Source of the DNA: Pythium myriotylum
Lineage: Eukaryota > Oomycota > Peronosporomycetes > Pythiales > Pythiaceae
NCBI GenBank assembly: GCA_023091665.1
Contig: JALJCQ010000013.1
Span: 434,001-498,000, forward strand
Direction: 5' to 3'
Length of the DNA stretch: 64,000 nucleotides
Below are positions 23,062 to 32,947 of this stretch, piece after piece. Every line of letters starts with the position of its first letter. Position 1 is the stretch's first letter. The notes under the pieces were generated by a model, which was not told the DNA's origin, searched no databases, and saw nothing but the letters and a program-made list of their open reading frames with translations. The position numbers and the translations under genes are program-made.

Positions 23062-23145
23062 ACTCCTTTTGGGGAGAGTAGCAATTTTAGTGGGGTATAC
23101 AATTTGTATGCCCCACTAACATTACTACTTGTCCCAGAAGGAGTA
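23062..23145. repeat. imperfect foldback repeat
   Basis: About 40 bp arms centred near 23103 (core AGTGGGGTATACAA against TTTGTATGCCCCACT, extended outward through ACTCCTT and AAGGAGT). It lies only about 50 bp from the perfect palindrome at 22943 but has a different sequence. Confidence 0.75.
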
Positions 23146-23149
23146 CGAC

Positions 23150-23990
23150 AAGGTCATGCGGGACGCAACAAAGCGTGCCTTTCTGGCTTCTCGATGGCGA
23201 GGGCCTTGAGATCGTAAAACGTGTAAGGCATCTTGTAACCATCGGATAGGTCAGAATTTGCACGAATGATGGGACATGCCCCGCCGACGTTGGCGTTCAA
23301 GGCACGGAGATCCAAATTTTGACGATTTTCAACGCAGAAGTACAAGGATCCGGGGCAGTGATACAATGCGGCAACTTCATCATCTTACTGTACAAGCTCG
23401 TGCGTTGCCGGCCCACGCGCAACGTTGGCGGTAAGCGCGGCAGACTAGGATCGATACTTCGTGTGCTTCGTTCTTCGCCACGTTGTTGTAGCTGAGCACA
23501 GATGCGAGCGGGTCGACCGTCGAGCTACACACGACTGTGACACCCAGGTAGAATATGTGATAACCGACCAGGCGACGTGGTCAGCGAGAAGATGATGGAA
23601 CAACCCTTGTCTGCGGTGGCGACTTCGATGAACTGGCAGGTCTCTTAGATGAACACGGCACCGAGCTGCGTGATGAAGAGCACACCGGCTGTCGACGACC
23701 ATCATACGCAATTCGCTGCCTCTCTGGCATGAAATTCGATGCGCGGCAAGATTTGGTCATTCGCGAGGTGCTGAACTGTGTCGAAAACGCGCATTGCGGC
23801 TCGCACTCATGTGCACCCTGTTGGTGTGCCAAGTGGAGACTGGATGACCGATGGTGGCATCGCAGCACAGCATGGGGAGGGATTGTTGAAGGGGTCGCAC
23901 AAGTGAGCCAAGACTCCAACGCATATTACGACATAATAGAATCGAAAGGTTTCCTACAGACACTATCTCCTTAGCTGGGCGCCACAGCCA
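23150..23990 (-). pseudogene. unrecognised decayed gene remnant
   Basis: The minus strand holds several protein-like stretches in changing frames. The clearest is 23366-23154, with CPGSLYFCVENRQNL and DGYKMPYTFYDLKAL; further upstream, GAVFI and ATADKGCSIIF appear in another frame broken by stops. They read like pieces of one former coding region, but I do not recognise the family and give no function. Confidence 0.3.
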
Positions 23991-24114
23991 CTCACGAGCC
24001 GAAGACGAGAGACGCAATTTGGATGGCATAGGCCCGGCGACAAACAAACACGAATGATTTTCAGTATGTTTTGTAGATCTTTGCTCACATGCGATATTCT
24101 CCCCCAGGGACCGG

Positions 24115-25878
24115 TTAAAACGGCAAAAGTTCGAATTCCACCTGCGCTTCGAAGTGAGGCCCGGGCGCAACTCTGTAAAACTGTCGATTGACAAATACGT
24201 CATCGATCTCGACCTCCCTTGCAATTTCTGGGAGCATGTAATTGGTCCTTTCAACCTCCCCCAACGGTTTTGTCTCGAAGATTAGCTCATGAATGGTCTT
24301 GAAACTCGCACCATCGTAGCCGCTTACAAAGCACTTGAGTCTCACCGCTGAGAACTTGTGACGAGCTGCTTTCGTGAGCTGGTTGATACGCTGCCAATAA
24401 TGGACACTCCAGGATTCGTCCACCGGAGTACGACAGCCGATCACATGTAGACGCACTGAACGTTCGCAAGGAAGGCCTCCGTCATGGTCAACCAGCTTTT
24501 GGACAAAGCCTTCAATAATGTCGTAGAACATCACTGTATCCTCTGGAACGGAGTGCAGATCGATATGGAACCTGCGCATGTAGGTTGTGGTTGCAGCGTG
24601 GTTAACGACGAGCTGAAACAAGCCCACTCCTGATATGCGCACTGGCCCGAGATACACAGCTTCGAGAAATGGCAACCGGGACAAAGCGTGCAACGAGCGA
24701 TCAGTGAAGCTCTCAATGGACCCTCTCCGGTGTGGAACCATCTGTAGCTTGGTCAGTCTTGGACACCGTGACACCAGAGCCTCTATAAACACATCGCCGA
24801 ACACTTCGGGGTTCGTGCTCAACGAGCGAGAATCTACTATCAGTTCCTCGAGGTTGGGACACGCCACTAGCATCGTGTGGGGGTTGGATGCCTTATGGCC
24901 ATATCCCGATGCCTCTATCGCCATGCGATCTGAAGCGCTCAGCTGCCCAAGGTATGTTTCCCAGTCCCAGTCAGCTGAGGCAGGAATACGTAAATACTTG
25001 AGCTTCGGCTTGGTAGCCTGACCGAAAATTTCAAAGAATTTCGTGGCATACGTCGCGTGACCGAAGTCAAACGAGCGAAGCTGCGTGCAGGTCTCGCTAA
25101 ACTTCGCCCACGTCGCAAGATCCACCATCCAGGAATGTGAATCGTCACACCATCGGTGTCTTGACTGGAAAACTTCAAGTTGAGGGCAGCTGCGTGTGAG
25201 ATTGTTCACAAAATCGTTGGCCTCTTGCATCGTCTTCAATTTGGGTCGAGCAGTCATGCTGAGTTGGCGTAGCCCTCGTTTAAACGACCACAAAGTGTCG
25301 ATAATCTCGCTCAAGGGCGCATCGCCTTCGACGCTATCGCTGTAGCAACTGATATCAATGCGCAGTTTCTGTAGATGAGGGCAGCATGCTGCTGCTCCTC
25401 GCAGAATCTCCACGGTCGGTCGTCTCGGAGGGTCGTCTAAATCGAACTCGTCTTCGTCTAAAAGGAGGTGCTTGAGATTGGGCATGAAGCTAAACGTATG
25501 CTTCCAGAACATGTCGCCTGAGGTTTGCTCGTAGATGGTGTGAGGTCTCTCGATCTCAAAGCTCTTGACGTGGCGACCACGAAGAGTCAGTGTCCTTCGC
25601 CACTCGAGCAGCCCACTCCGCGATGTTATGGAGTTATTGGCCTTGATGAATGCCAGAGCTCGATGACTCGCGGTCTCGAGAGCGGCAGCTTTCCATTCCT
25701 TGCTGACGTAGCATAGCTGCAGGATCATTCGGGTGGAAGCCTGCTGGGTCTGTGAGTGTGCGGACGGCCCGACTAGGAAGCGGACGATGCGACTGGTGGC
25801 AGACGGCGGAAGCGTGGTGAGCGAAGGCCTTGGGGCTGACGCATCGAAACGCGCCTGCTTTCTCATCGGCTCGACCAT
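24115..25878 (-). CDS. F-box/LRR-like protein 1
   Basis: 587 residues from the Met at 25878; an upstream in-frame Met at 25980 would add 34 residues unlike the family. The N-terminal 80-100 residues have an F-box-like pattern (LTTLPPSATSRIVRFL, then YVSKEWKAAALE), followed by the family block EWRRTLTLRGRHVK and an LRR-like array of leucine-spaced helices and strands (CPNLEELIV, CPRLTKLQM, LSRLPFLEAVYLG). If the F-box is real, the protein would be a substrate adaptor of an SCF ubiquitin ligase; that is inference. The C-terminus ends in VEFELLPF without the acidic tail seen in some paralogues. First of a run of related genes to 40 kb. Confidence 0.7.
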   Translation of the reverse strand: MVEPMRKQARFDASAPRPSLTTLPPSATSRIVRFLVGPSAHSQTQQASTRMILQLCYVSKEWKAAALETASHRALAFIKANNSITSRSGLLEWRRTLTLRGRHVKSFEIERPHTIYEQTSGDMFWKHTFSFMPNLKHLLLDEDEFDLDDPPRRPTVEILRGAAACCPHLQKLRIDISCYSDSVEGDAPLSEIIDTLWSFKRGLRQLSMTARPKLKTMQEANDFVNNLTRSCPQLEVFQSRHRWCDDSHSWMVDLATWAKFSETCTQLRSFDFGHATYATKFFEIFGQATKPKLKYLRIPASADWDWETYLGQLSASDRMAIEASGYGHKASNPHTMLVACPNLEELIVDSRSLSTNPEVFGDVFIEALVSRCPRLTKLQMVPHRRGSIESFTDRSLHALSRLPFLEAVYLGPVRISGVGLFQLVVNHAATTTYMRRFHIDLHSVPEDTVMFYDIIEGFVQKLVDHDGGLPCERSVRLHVIGCRTPVDESWSVHYWQRINQLTKAARHKFSAVRLKCFVSGYDGASFKTIHELIFETKPLGEVERTNYMLPEIAREVEIDDVFVNRQFYRVAPGPHFEAQVEFELLPF

Positions 25879-25981
25879 TGCGGCAATACCGAATTGATAT
25901 GTGATCTTCTCAAGTGAACGTCCAATCTGCGAGCACTGTGTAAAACGTGAAAATAGATAGTAGAAAGATATCTCGTACATC

Positions 25982-26445
25982 TCACTTCTTCAATGGGTAC
26001 AAACTACTTCGGAAGTATTAGTTCCGCTGGGTACACTATCTGGGTACACAATCAAGTCATCTCACTATGCTTACCCCCACTTGCGCGACCGGCGAATCCA
26101 CCGTTAACGTTACCTACAAAATTCTCAGAAGGTTACAGGTGGCCAATAAGGTATTGTAGCTCGTGACCACGTAATGCGGAAGACGTCTCTCCGAGAGTGT
26201 TGTGCTTCGCTAATTGGAGATTGCATCAATGTTTCTGTCGCTAAATTTCGGTTCGGTCAAGCCTTTCCATTTCGATCTGGCAACTTCGACTCGATCTTGG
26301 ACGATACCTTGTCGCACACGAAAGCAGAAAATCTGCTGTGGTACACCCCCGATATAATGTTTCGACGCGTAAAGATCAGTCAGCGATTTGGGCCATAGCA
26401 AATTACAATTGGCCAGCTCATGCCACAGACAGCGTCGCCAATTCT
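25982..26445. other. intergenic region without a recognised gene
   Basis: About 460 bp between two same-strand F-box-like genes: it holds the upstream region of gene 1 and the downstream region of gene 2. Only short unsupported frames. Confidence 0.4.
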
Positions 26446-28557
26446 CTAATCGTCGTCTATTTCATGCACGCTGTCGTCGCTCACGTCCTCGTCCTCATCA
26501 CTGTCATCGCTGAAATCGACATCATCTTCACCATCAAACTCAATCGCATCTTCGTCATCGAACACGAAATCCTCCTCGTCCATGATGTTGTTGTCGTTCT
26601 CACCATCGCTCGACTCCTCGTCGTGATCTGCAAAATCCTCCTCCTCGAAGTCACCTTGTTCCTCAGTATCGAGATTGACGCGTTGATCCAACTCGCCGCC
26701 ATCTTGGCCTCGATAGGTGCGGTTCATAAACACTCCTCCTTCTACTTCTTCATCGACTACATCCACGTCCTCGTTGTCTTGGGACCACTCGGGTAGATGG
26801 CAAGTCTCGGTCGCAACTGCAAATTCCATGACGCGCTTTACCACCGCGTTCTCCTCATCCAAGTCATGAACTAGACCGCTCAGCTGGAGATGTGGATATT
26901 TCTTTTGAACTTTCTCAACCAATTTGCGAACTTGACCAAAGTATGCTGCACTCCAAGCGTCTTCAATCACGGTTTTGTTCTCGTTCACCAGCTGGACCAT
27001 CACCGATCGCGAGGCGCATGGCAGGTCCCCTTCGTGATCCAACAACTTCACCAGAAAACCGACGAGAACGTCGTAAAATACCATTGAAGTCACTCCGTTC
27101 GCCGTGGTATCTCCGAGTCCAAAGTAGTATATTCGCTCATGTCCGGTGCTGGCTTGATGGTTGATCACCAGGTCGAAGAGACCGTCGGCTGTAATGTTGG
27201 CTCCCACGATCTCCACCCAGCTCAAGTCTGACAGCGTTGCAAGTGCTCGTAAAGAGCGATCTGTAAGGGTAGTAATAGATTCAGGAGACCAAGTCCTCGA
27301 ACTTGTTGGTGCTGGGCCATGTCGGATACTTGTGAGCTTCTTGCAGTGACGAACGAGAGCATCCACAAAATCATCTCCAAACACTTCGGGGTTTATTTTG
27401 CTTTTGACTGAAGCGCGTGGATAACTTCTCCACGAAATGTCAAACCATTCCACGCGAACTTCTTTCAAGTTAGGGCACGCTTGAAATACAATGTGCGCGT
27501 TCTTCGTAAGCCCTCCGTACCCAGTCTCTTCTAGTGTTGCTTTTGTCACTCGATCAACGGCACGAAAATACCGATGCCACATCCAGTTTGAGGCAGCAGA
27601 GAACGTCATGTCGGTAAGTTGAAGCTTTGGGGTCGCCGCAAAGATCTCGAAAAACCGCGTTGCGAACGGTACAGTCACCCAGTCAAACATCGTGAATTGG
27701 TCACACGTCGCGCAGAATATCTCCCACGTCGGCAGATCGACCATCCATCGCTCTTCGCACGCAACAACCTCGATGGAGTCGACCGCGGAAGCAAAACCGT
27801 CGAGAATCTCGATCCTGGGACAGTACTTCGTGACCATGGCCAGGTACTCCTGGGTCGCCGAGGGCCCTACCGCACCCTCTCTCATTGTCATCCGCAATTG
27901 CAGCAACCCCTCATGCTTGGCCCACCTCTCCAGACACTGATACACGTCCCGTGCGAACTTGCGTATGTAGTTTGCGCGCGACACTGTTCCATTCTGCTCC
28001 GTTGCCCTGGGCTTGGACATCCGCGACGGGAACATGAGTCTCTGCAGATGGGGGCACTGCGCCGCGGCAGCTCTCGCTACGTCAGCCACGCGGTTGCTCG
28101 GCGGCCGAACGAGATCCCCCGTGTCCAAGTCGAGCGACTGCAGCTTTGGCGTGTGGCTCAACGCCGCGGCCCACACGCCTTCACCAATCGATCCAAAGTC
28201 GGGCAGGTCTTCCACGATGAGCCGTTTCACATGCGCGCGTCGCAGCGTCAGCGTGCGTCGCATCTCGAGCATCTCCGTGCGCGTCGCGATGGACTTGCGC
28301 TCTTCGTAGCGCACCCACAGCGTTTGCAGCGCGCGCGCGCTCGCCGCGTCGTCGGCGACTGCGAACCAGTCGCGGCTCACGAGCGCGAGCTCCTGCAGCG
28401 GCGCGAGCTGCCGCGACCAGTACCGCCGGCCGTTCTCGTGGTAGAGATCGTCGCCCGCGAGAAAGTCGACGACGACGTCTGCGACTTGTGGCGGCAGCGC
28501 CGCGAGCCCTCGCGGCGGCGGCGACGTCGCGACGCGCAGCTTCTTGGCGTGCGTCAT
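26446..28557 (-). CDS. F-box/LRR-like protein 2 with long acidic tail
   Basis: 703 residues from the Met at 28557 (MTHAKK); an in-frame Met at 28605 exists but precedes sequence unlike the family. F-box-like start (GLAALPPQVADVVVDFL, then LALVSRDWFAVADD), family block EMRRTLTLRRAHVK, and the hallmark MFDWVTVPFATRFFEIF in the middle of an LRR-like array. The last 75 or so residues are almost entirely Asp, Glu, Ser and Asn, so the tail is strongly negative and probably disordered. An SCF-adaptor role is plausible but not shown. Diverges from gene 3 with about 160 bp between starts. Confidence 0.7.
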   Translation of the reverse strand: MTHAKKLRVATSPPPRGLAALPPQVADVVVDFLAGDDLYHENGRRYWSRQLAPLQELALVSRDWFAVADDAASARALQTLWVRYEERKSIATRTEMLEMRRTLTLRRAHVKRLIVEDLPDFGSIGEGVWAAALSHTPKLQSLDLDTGDLVRPPSNRVADVARAAAAQCPHLQRLMFPSRMSKPRATEQNGTVSRANYIRKFARDVYQCLERWAKHEGLLQLRMTMREGAVGPSATQEYLAMVTKYCPRIEILDGFASAVDSIEVVACEERWMVDLPTWEIFCATCDQFTMFDWVTVPFATRFFEIFAATPKLQLTDMTFSAASNWMWHRYFRAVDRVTKATLEETGYGGLTKNAHIVFQACPNLKEVRVEWFDISWRSYPRASVKSKINPEVFGDDFVDALVRHCKKLTSIRHGPAPTSSRTWSPESITTLTDRSLRALATLSDLSWVEIVGANITADGLFDLVINHQASTGHERIYYFGLGDTTANGVTSMVFYDVLVGFLVKLLDHEGDLPCASRSVMVQLVNENKTVIEDAWSAAYFGQVRKLVEKVQKKYPHLQLSGLVHDLDEENAVVKRVMEFAVATETCHLPEWSQDNEDVDVVDEEVEGGVFMNRTYRGQDGGELDQRVNLDTEEQGDFEEEDFADHDEESSDGENDNNIMDEEDFVFDDEDAIEFDGEDDVDFSDDSDEDEDVSDDSVHEIDDD

Positions 28558-28715
28558 TCTCCCAATTGTTGGTGATCCGGTTCGAAAAAGAAAAGCACCG
28601 GTCAAGAGCTACGATGTCATCGGATTGGTGAAAAATGGTAATCTGTAGATTAGATTGGATAAAATGCATTTCGAGATCAGTTCCTCTTGGCCGAAGAAAG
28701 AACCCATCGAGGAAG
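28558..28715. promoter_or_regulatory. short bidirectional promoter between F-box-like genes 2 and 3
   Basis: Only 158 bp separate the two start codons. Two ATTGG (inverted CCAAT) boxes occur at about 28624 and 28654. A shared promoter is inferred from the spacing. Confidence 0.5.
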
Positions 28716-30599
28716 ATGACGGCCGAGTCGCCGCGTGGCCTGGCGTCGCTGCCCGTCGCGCTCGCTCGCCGCGTGCTGCTCTGCGCGGTCGACGCGCCGC
28801 AGCAAAAGCCGTCGAACCGCGAAATCGGCATGATGCAAGCCCTGGAACTCATGCGCAAACCCGAGCTGCGGCTGCCGCGGCCGACAGCCACGATCGCGTC
28901 GCTGCAGCAGTTTGCACGAGTGAACAAGGCCTGGCGAGTGCTTGCCAGTGACGCTGCAGCGGAGATCGCGCTGGTTCGTTACATGGTGCGTATCCGAAAC
29001 CCGACGCGGCAGGCGGTGCTTGAGCTCCGCCGTGAGCTCACTCTTCGAGGAGCGTATTTGAAGACGGTCGTGTTCATGGACGTGCCATCCGCAGATTATC
29101 GCAGTGGACGCCCGGGAGGCGCGATGCGAGATGTCCAGTGGGCTGCAGCGTTCAGCTACGCGTCGGTAGTGGAAGATTTGAATTTGGAAGTGCTCAAGGA
29201 GGACGATCTGAGCTATCTTGCTGCGATCGTCAGAGCCGTCGCCGAGCATAGCCGAAATCTGCGATCCGTCGTAATCCACCCACCGCATTCGGGCTACAGT
29301 TTTTGTCGCGTTCCCTCGGGCGAGAGCCGACAGGAATTGTTTGATGCCCTATCCTTCGCCATGGGGAAGTCGCTTCGAGATACAGGCCATCTCGGGGTTC
29401 GGCGCTTGCGTGTCAGCATGAGATTTGACACAGATACGGCTGAAGGAACGCGCAAGTACTTGGAGACCGTGAGTTGCCTTGCTCCAAATATCGAGATCCT
29501 CGATGGGTACCGAACCTCCGTGGCAGATGTGCAAGAGAAGATATGCACAGAGCAGTGGGTCATCGATCTCGAGGTCTGGGAAAAGCTCTGTTCGACGCTC
29601 CTCCACCTGACTGAGTTCAATTGGATCTGTGTGCCCTTTGCGACTCGATTCTTTGAAGTTTTTGGCAACCACCTGAAGCTGAAGCTGAAGACCTTGACGA
29701 TCTCAAGCGCGATGAACTGGATCTGGAGCTCTTACTTCCCAAAGGTTGACGCAGTCACACGCGATGCACTGGAGGGTGGAGGATACGGAACGACGGCCAC
29801 GAATGTGCAATCTGCTTTGCATGCATGCCCAAACCTGCGTGCGCTGAACATTACCTGGTACTTCCCACTCGAGCTCGAAGGTGGCCCACGTTACGAACGA
29901 TTCATGTTTCCGAGCAACCCGACAATGGATCCAGAAATATTCGATGATCAATTCTGGGAAGAGGCAGTCCGGCTTTGCCCGCAATTGACCACTATATCTT
30001 TCATCCCTGCGATGGAGCAACTCGAATCCAACAGAACTGTTCAGTCCTTCACAGACCGTGCGTTGCAAGCGATCGGGAACTTGCGATGGCTTACGTTTGC
30101 AGAGATCGATGCAGTGCGAGTCAGCGGTCTGGGTGTGTTGAACTTGACCGTAGATCACCAGTCCGATACAACTGCACCTTGGTTTCTGCACCTCCAACTC
30201 TTTGGCGATCAGAGCAATGAAGTTGGCGATTTTTACGGTGTCATCGACGAGTTCCTCACAGGTTTGATCGACATGGACGCTCCACTTGCGTGCATTTCTC
30301 AAAATATCACAACAGTGATCGAAAACAAGTCGGAGGATACGTCACGTTCTAGCATGGAGGATCTCTACTCGTCCAACTGGAGTCAGTTCCAACTAGACCG
30401 TCTTAAGGGTCTGCTGGCGCGCGCAAGAGCCAAGCATCCGAGTGTACAGCTCGATATTCTGGCAGAAAACTGTGACGGCTGGGATTTCTCAAGGATTGCG
30501 AAATTCGTCTTCACGACTCCATCTGTTAGATCGCCAATTCTTGATCTAGAGGATCTGGTGGAAATCGAAGGCATCTGGACACAAGATCCGTTCGAGTAG
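28716..30599 (+). CDS. F-box/LRR-like protein 3
   Basis: 627 residues from the Met at 28716 (MTAESPRG), which matches the start position of paralogues; an upstream Met at 28635 would add 27 non-family residues. F-box-like segment GLASLPVALARRVLLCAV followed by FARVNKAWRVLASDA, the block ELRRELTLRGAYLK, hallmark EFNWICVPFATRFFEVFG at about residues 300-316, then the family MDPEIFDDQFWEEA and SFTDRALQAIGNLRWL segments. Closest in this window to gene 5 (32948-34867). No acidic tail. Function inferred only from the F-box/LRR look. Confidence 0.72.
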   Translation: MTAESPRGLASLPVALARRVLLCAVDAPQQKPSNREIGMMQALELMRKPELRLPRPTATIASLQQFARVNKAWRVLASDAAAEIALVRYMVRIRNPTRQAVLELRRELTLRGAYLKTVVFMDVPSADYRSGRPGGAMRDVQWAAAFSYASVVEDLNLEVLKEDDLSYLAAIVRAVAEHSRNLRSVVIHPPHSGYSFCRVPSGESRQELFDALSFAMGKSLRDTGHLGVRRLRVSMRFDTDTAEGTRKYLETVSCLAPNIEILDGYRTSVADVQEKICTEQWVIDLEVWEKLCSTLLHLTEFNWICVPFATRFFEVFGNHLKLKLKTLTISSAMNWIWSSYFPKVDAVTRDALEGGGYGTTATNVQSALHACPNLRALNITWYFPLELEGGPRYERFMFPSNPTMDPEIFDDQFWEEAVRLCPQLTTISFIPAMEQLESNRTVQSFTDRALQAIGNLRWLTFAEIDAVRVSGLGVLNLTVDHQSDTTAPWFLHLQLFGDQSNEVGDFYGVIDEFLTGLIDMDAPLACISQNITTVIENKSEDTSRSSMEDLYSSNWSQFQLDRLKGLLARARAKHPSVQLDILAENCDGWDFSRIAKFVFTTPSVRSPILDLEDLVEIEGIWTQDPFE

Positions 30600-30902
30600 C
30601 TTCAATCCGGCAGTCTTTCATCATCATCAAGTTTCGTCAAGGTCTATTTGAGCAGTCTCCCATGTTTTTTTCGTCTAGCCTTACCCACCAACCGACACTA
30701 ATATCCACCGGCATTATTGTGAACTCTTGTGATAGCCGGCGTCGTGTACGCCGCACAACCTCACACTAAATCCGCACGGATGATGAATGATCCCTCACAG
30801 TTTCAGGACACCTTGGATTGGTTGATAAGAAGCCGTTCAACGTTTTGATTGGCTGATATTACCCTTCCACTGATCAGGAAAGGCAAGTGAGCTCCAAGTC
30901 GA
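30600..30902. promoter_or_regulatory. intergenic region with CCAAT-type boxes
   Basis: About 300 bp between two plus-strand F-box-like genes. Two GATTGG boxes occur near 30814 and 30847, the second within GATTGGCTGAT, 55-90 bp before the downstream start codon. Nothing else recognised. Confidence 0.4.
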
Positions 30903-32840
30903 ATGGTCACCGCCATGAAGAAGCCCAAGGTCGCGGCGCCGAGCGTCGGCGGCCTGCTCGCGCTGCCGCCTGTGCTTGCACGCGACATCGTGGCGTCCGC
31001 AGTGCCCGAGTACTCGCTGGAGCGTCTTTCGTCCGAGAGCGAGGTGCTCCACGAGAGCTTCCGCGGCTTCGCGGCCGTCTCCAAGGCCTGGGATACGCTG
31101 GCTCGAGACTCTGCAAGCGAGCTCGCGCTGGCCAAGTTCGTCGTCAAGCTGGCCGATCGCGGTCGCAAGGCACTCCTCGAGGTCCGGCGACAGCTCACAT
31201 TGCGACGCGCGTACCTCAAGACCGTCGAATTCACGCTCGTCGAGGCCAACCCGACGATTAATCTGTGGGAGTCTGTCTTCCACCAGGTGCCGCGGCTCGA
31301 AACGCTCAACTTACAAAAGTTGGCAGACGCTCCCCACCAGTGGCTCGGCAGGATCATCCACGCTGCTTCGTTGCAGTGCACGCATCTCCAGGCGCTCGTC
31401 GTGCATGCGGCATTCCGGCACTCGGGCGAGGTGCTGTACCCGACGGAAGAAGTGCGCCGGCAAGTGAGGGACGCGGTGTACGTGGCGATGGAGAGAGCGT
31501 GGAAGAACTCGAATGGCGTCGGGTTGCGCCGCCTCACGGTGACCATGCGCTTCGACCTGCAGGGACTGAAGCCCACACGCGCGTATTTGGACAAGGTACT
31601 CGAGTGGTGCCCGAACTTGGAGGTTTTCGACGGATACAAAGCCGCGAGCATGCGCCTCGATGAGGCCGCATGCTACGAGCAGTGGACGATGGACATAGAG
31701 CTATGGGAACGATTTTGCGCGACGCTAACCAAGCTGACGGAGTTTGACTGGATCTGCGTGCCCTTCGCGACCCAACTGTTTGAGATTTTTGGTCGCCACG
31801 AGAAGCCCCAGCTCCGAAAATTATTCTTCACTGTCGCAATGAACTGGCGATGGGATCTGCATCTCAGAGACCTCGATGCTGAGACGAAGAAGCTTTTTGA
31901 GGAGAAAGGATACGGCGCAACGGCCAAGAACGTCCACGAGGCATTGCGAGCTTGCCCGAACTTGCAAGTTCTCGAGATCGAATGGTACAATCCAGTGCAG
32001 GCCGACATTGCTCCATTCCTGATGAACTCAAGGCTGCGGTTCCCTTGCACCAGGCTGATGGACCCTGAACAATTTGGCGACGCGTTCTGGGAGGCGGCGG
32101 CTCAGCACTGCCCTCAGCTCTCAACAATCTCTTTTGCCTCCGCATGCCCGAAGCTCGTCTCGAATGAACCAATTGTCTCATTCACTGATAAATCACTGTG
32201 CGCGATCGCTTCAATGCCGTGGCTGACTGAATTGGATCTCGAGACAGTCAATGTCTCTGGAGACGGCCTTTTTGCGCTTGCCGTGCACCACGAAGCAGCT
32301 TCGAGGGCGCCACGACACTACAACATCTCAATGAGCACACGCGCCGAAGATTGTATTGATACAAGCTTTTACGACGCAGCAGTCGGGTTTCTGGAGGCGC
32401 TGGTCAGGAGCAACGAGAAGTTGCCAGGCCTCACCAAGCCCGTGCTTTTGGTTCTTACCAACTGGAGACGAACGCCTGTCGACCGTGACTGGAGTGAGAA
32501 ATACCTGGAACGGGTCAGGCCTCTGCTAGTCACTGCGCATGAGAAATATCCTGGGATTGAGATCGAGTTGACGGCTCACGATTGCGATGGCTTGACGTTT
32601 ACACACATCACCCGTTTCGTGTTCCAGACTGACGCGGCGCTTGAAGACTACTGGAAAGGCAACAGAGGGATTCTTGTGGGTGTGGGGATACGGGATGAAG
32701 GCACGTATGTACCAGATTCGGATGATTTGGATGGTTACGACTTCGAAGGTTCTGGCGATGAACGCGAAGTGCTTTTCAACGATTCCATCTTCTCCGATGG
32801 AGACGATGAGGACGACTCGAATGTTGAATTTGACTATTAA
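30903..32840 (+). CDS. F-box/LRR-like protein 4 with acidic tail
   Basis: 645 residues. F-box-like start (LLALPPVLARDIVASAV, then FAAVSKAWDTLARDS), block EVRRQLTLRRAYLK, hallmark EFDWICVPFATQLFEIFG, an LRR-like array with MDPEQFGDAFWEAA and FTDKSLCAIASMPWL, and a shorter Asp/Glu-rich C-terminal tail of about 45 residues (PDSDDLDGYDFEGSGDE and on). Met at 30915 is an alternative start. Intronless like its paralogues. Proposed role as for the family: possible ubiquitin-ligase adaptor, unproven. Confidence 0.72.
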   Translation: MVTAMKKPKVAAPSVGGLLALPPVLARDIVASAVPEYSLERLSSESEVLHESFRGFAAVSKAWDTLARDSASELALAKFVVKLADRGRKALLEVRRQLTLRRAYLKTVEFTLVEANPTINLWESVFHQVPRLETLNLQKLADAPHQWLGRIIHAASLQCTHLQALVVHAAFRHSGEVLYPTEEVRRQVRDAVYVAMERAWKNSNGVGLRRLTVTMRFDLQGLKPTRAYLDKVLEWCPNLEVFDGYKAASMRLDEAACYEQWTMDIELWERFCATLTKLTEFDWICVPFATQLFEIFGRHEKPQLRKLFFTVAMNWRWDLHLRDLDAETKKLFEEKGYGATAKNVHEALRACPNLQVLEIEWYNPVQADIAPFLMNSRLRFPCTRLMDPEQFGDAFWEAAAQHCPQLSTISFASACPKLVSNEPIVSFTDKSLCAIASMPWLTELDLETVNVSGDGLFALAVHHEAASRAPRHYNISMSTRAEDCIDTSFYDAAVGFLEALVRSNEKLPGLTKPVLLVLTNWRRTPVDRDWSEKYLERVRPLLVTAHEKYPGIEIELTAHDCDGLTFTHITRFVFQTDAALEDYWKGNRGILVGVGIRDEGTYVPDSDDLDGYDFEGSGDEREVLFNDSIFSDGDDEDDSNVEFDY

Positions 32841-32947
32841 TTAATATCATTCGTTAAAGTAAGGAGCAGGGGCTCAAATGGGTAAAAGTTGCACGCAGTT
32901 TTCAGGCACGCCCCACGTAATAGCGATATAGCCACAAGTAGTCGGAA

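Noticed and set aside
27619..28575. 318-residue plus-strand frame
   Set aside because: Antisense shadow of F-box-like gene 2, with Arg/His-rich composition and no domain.
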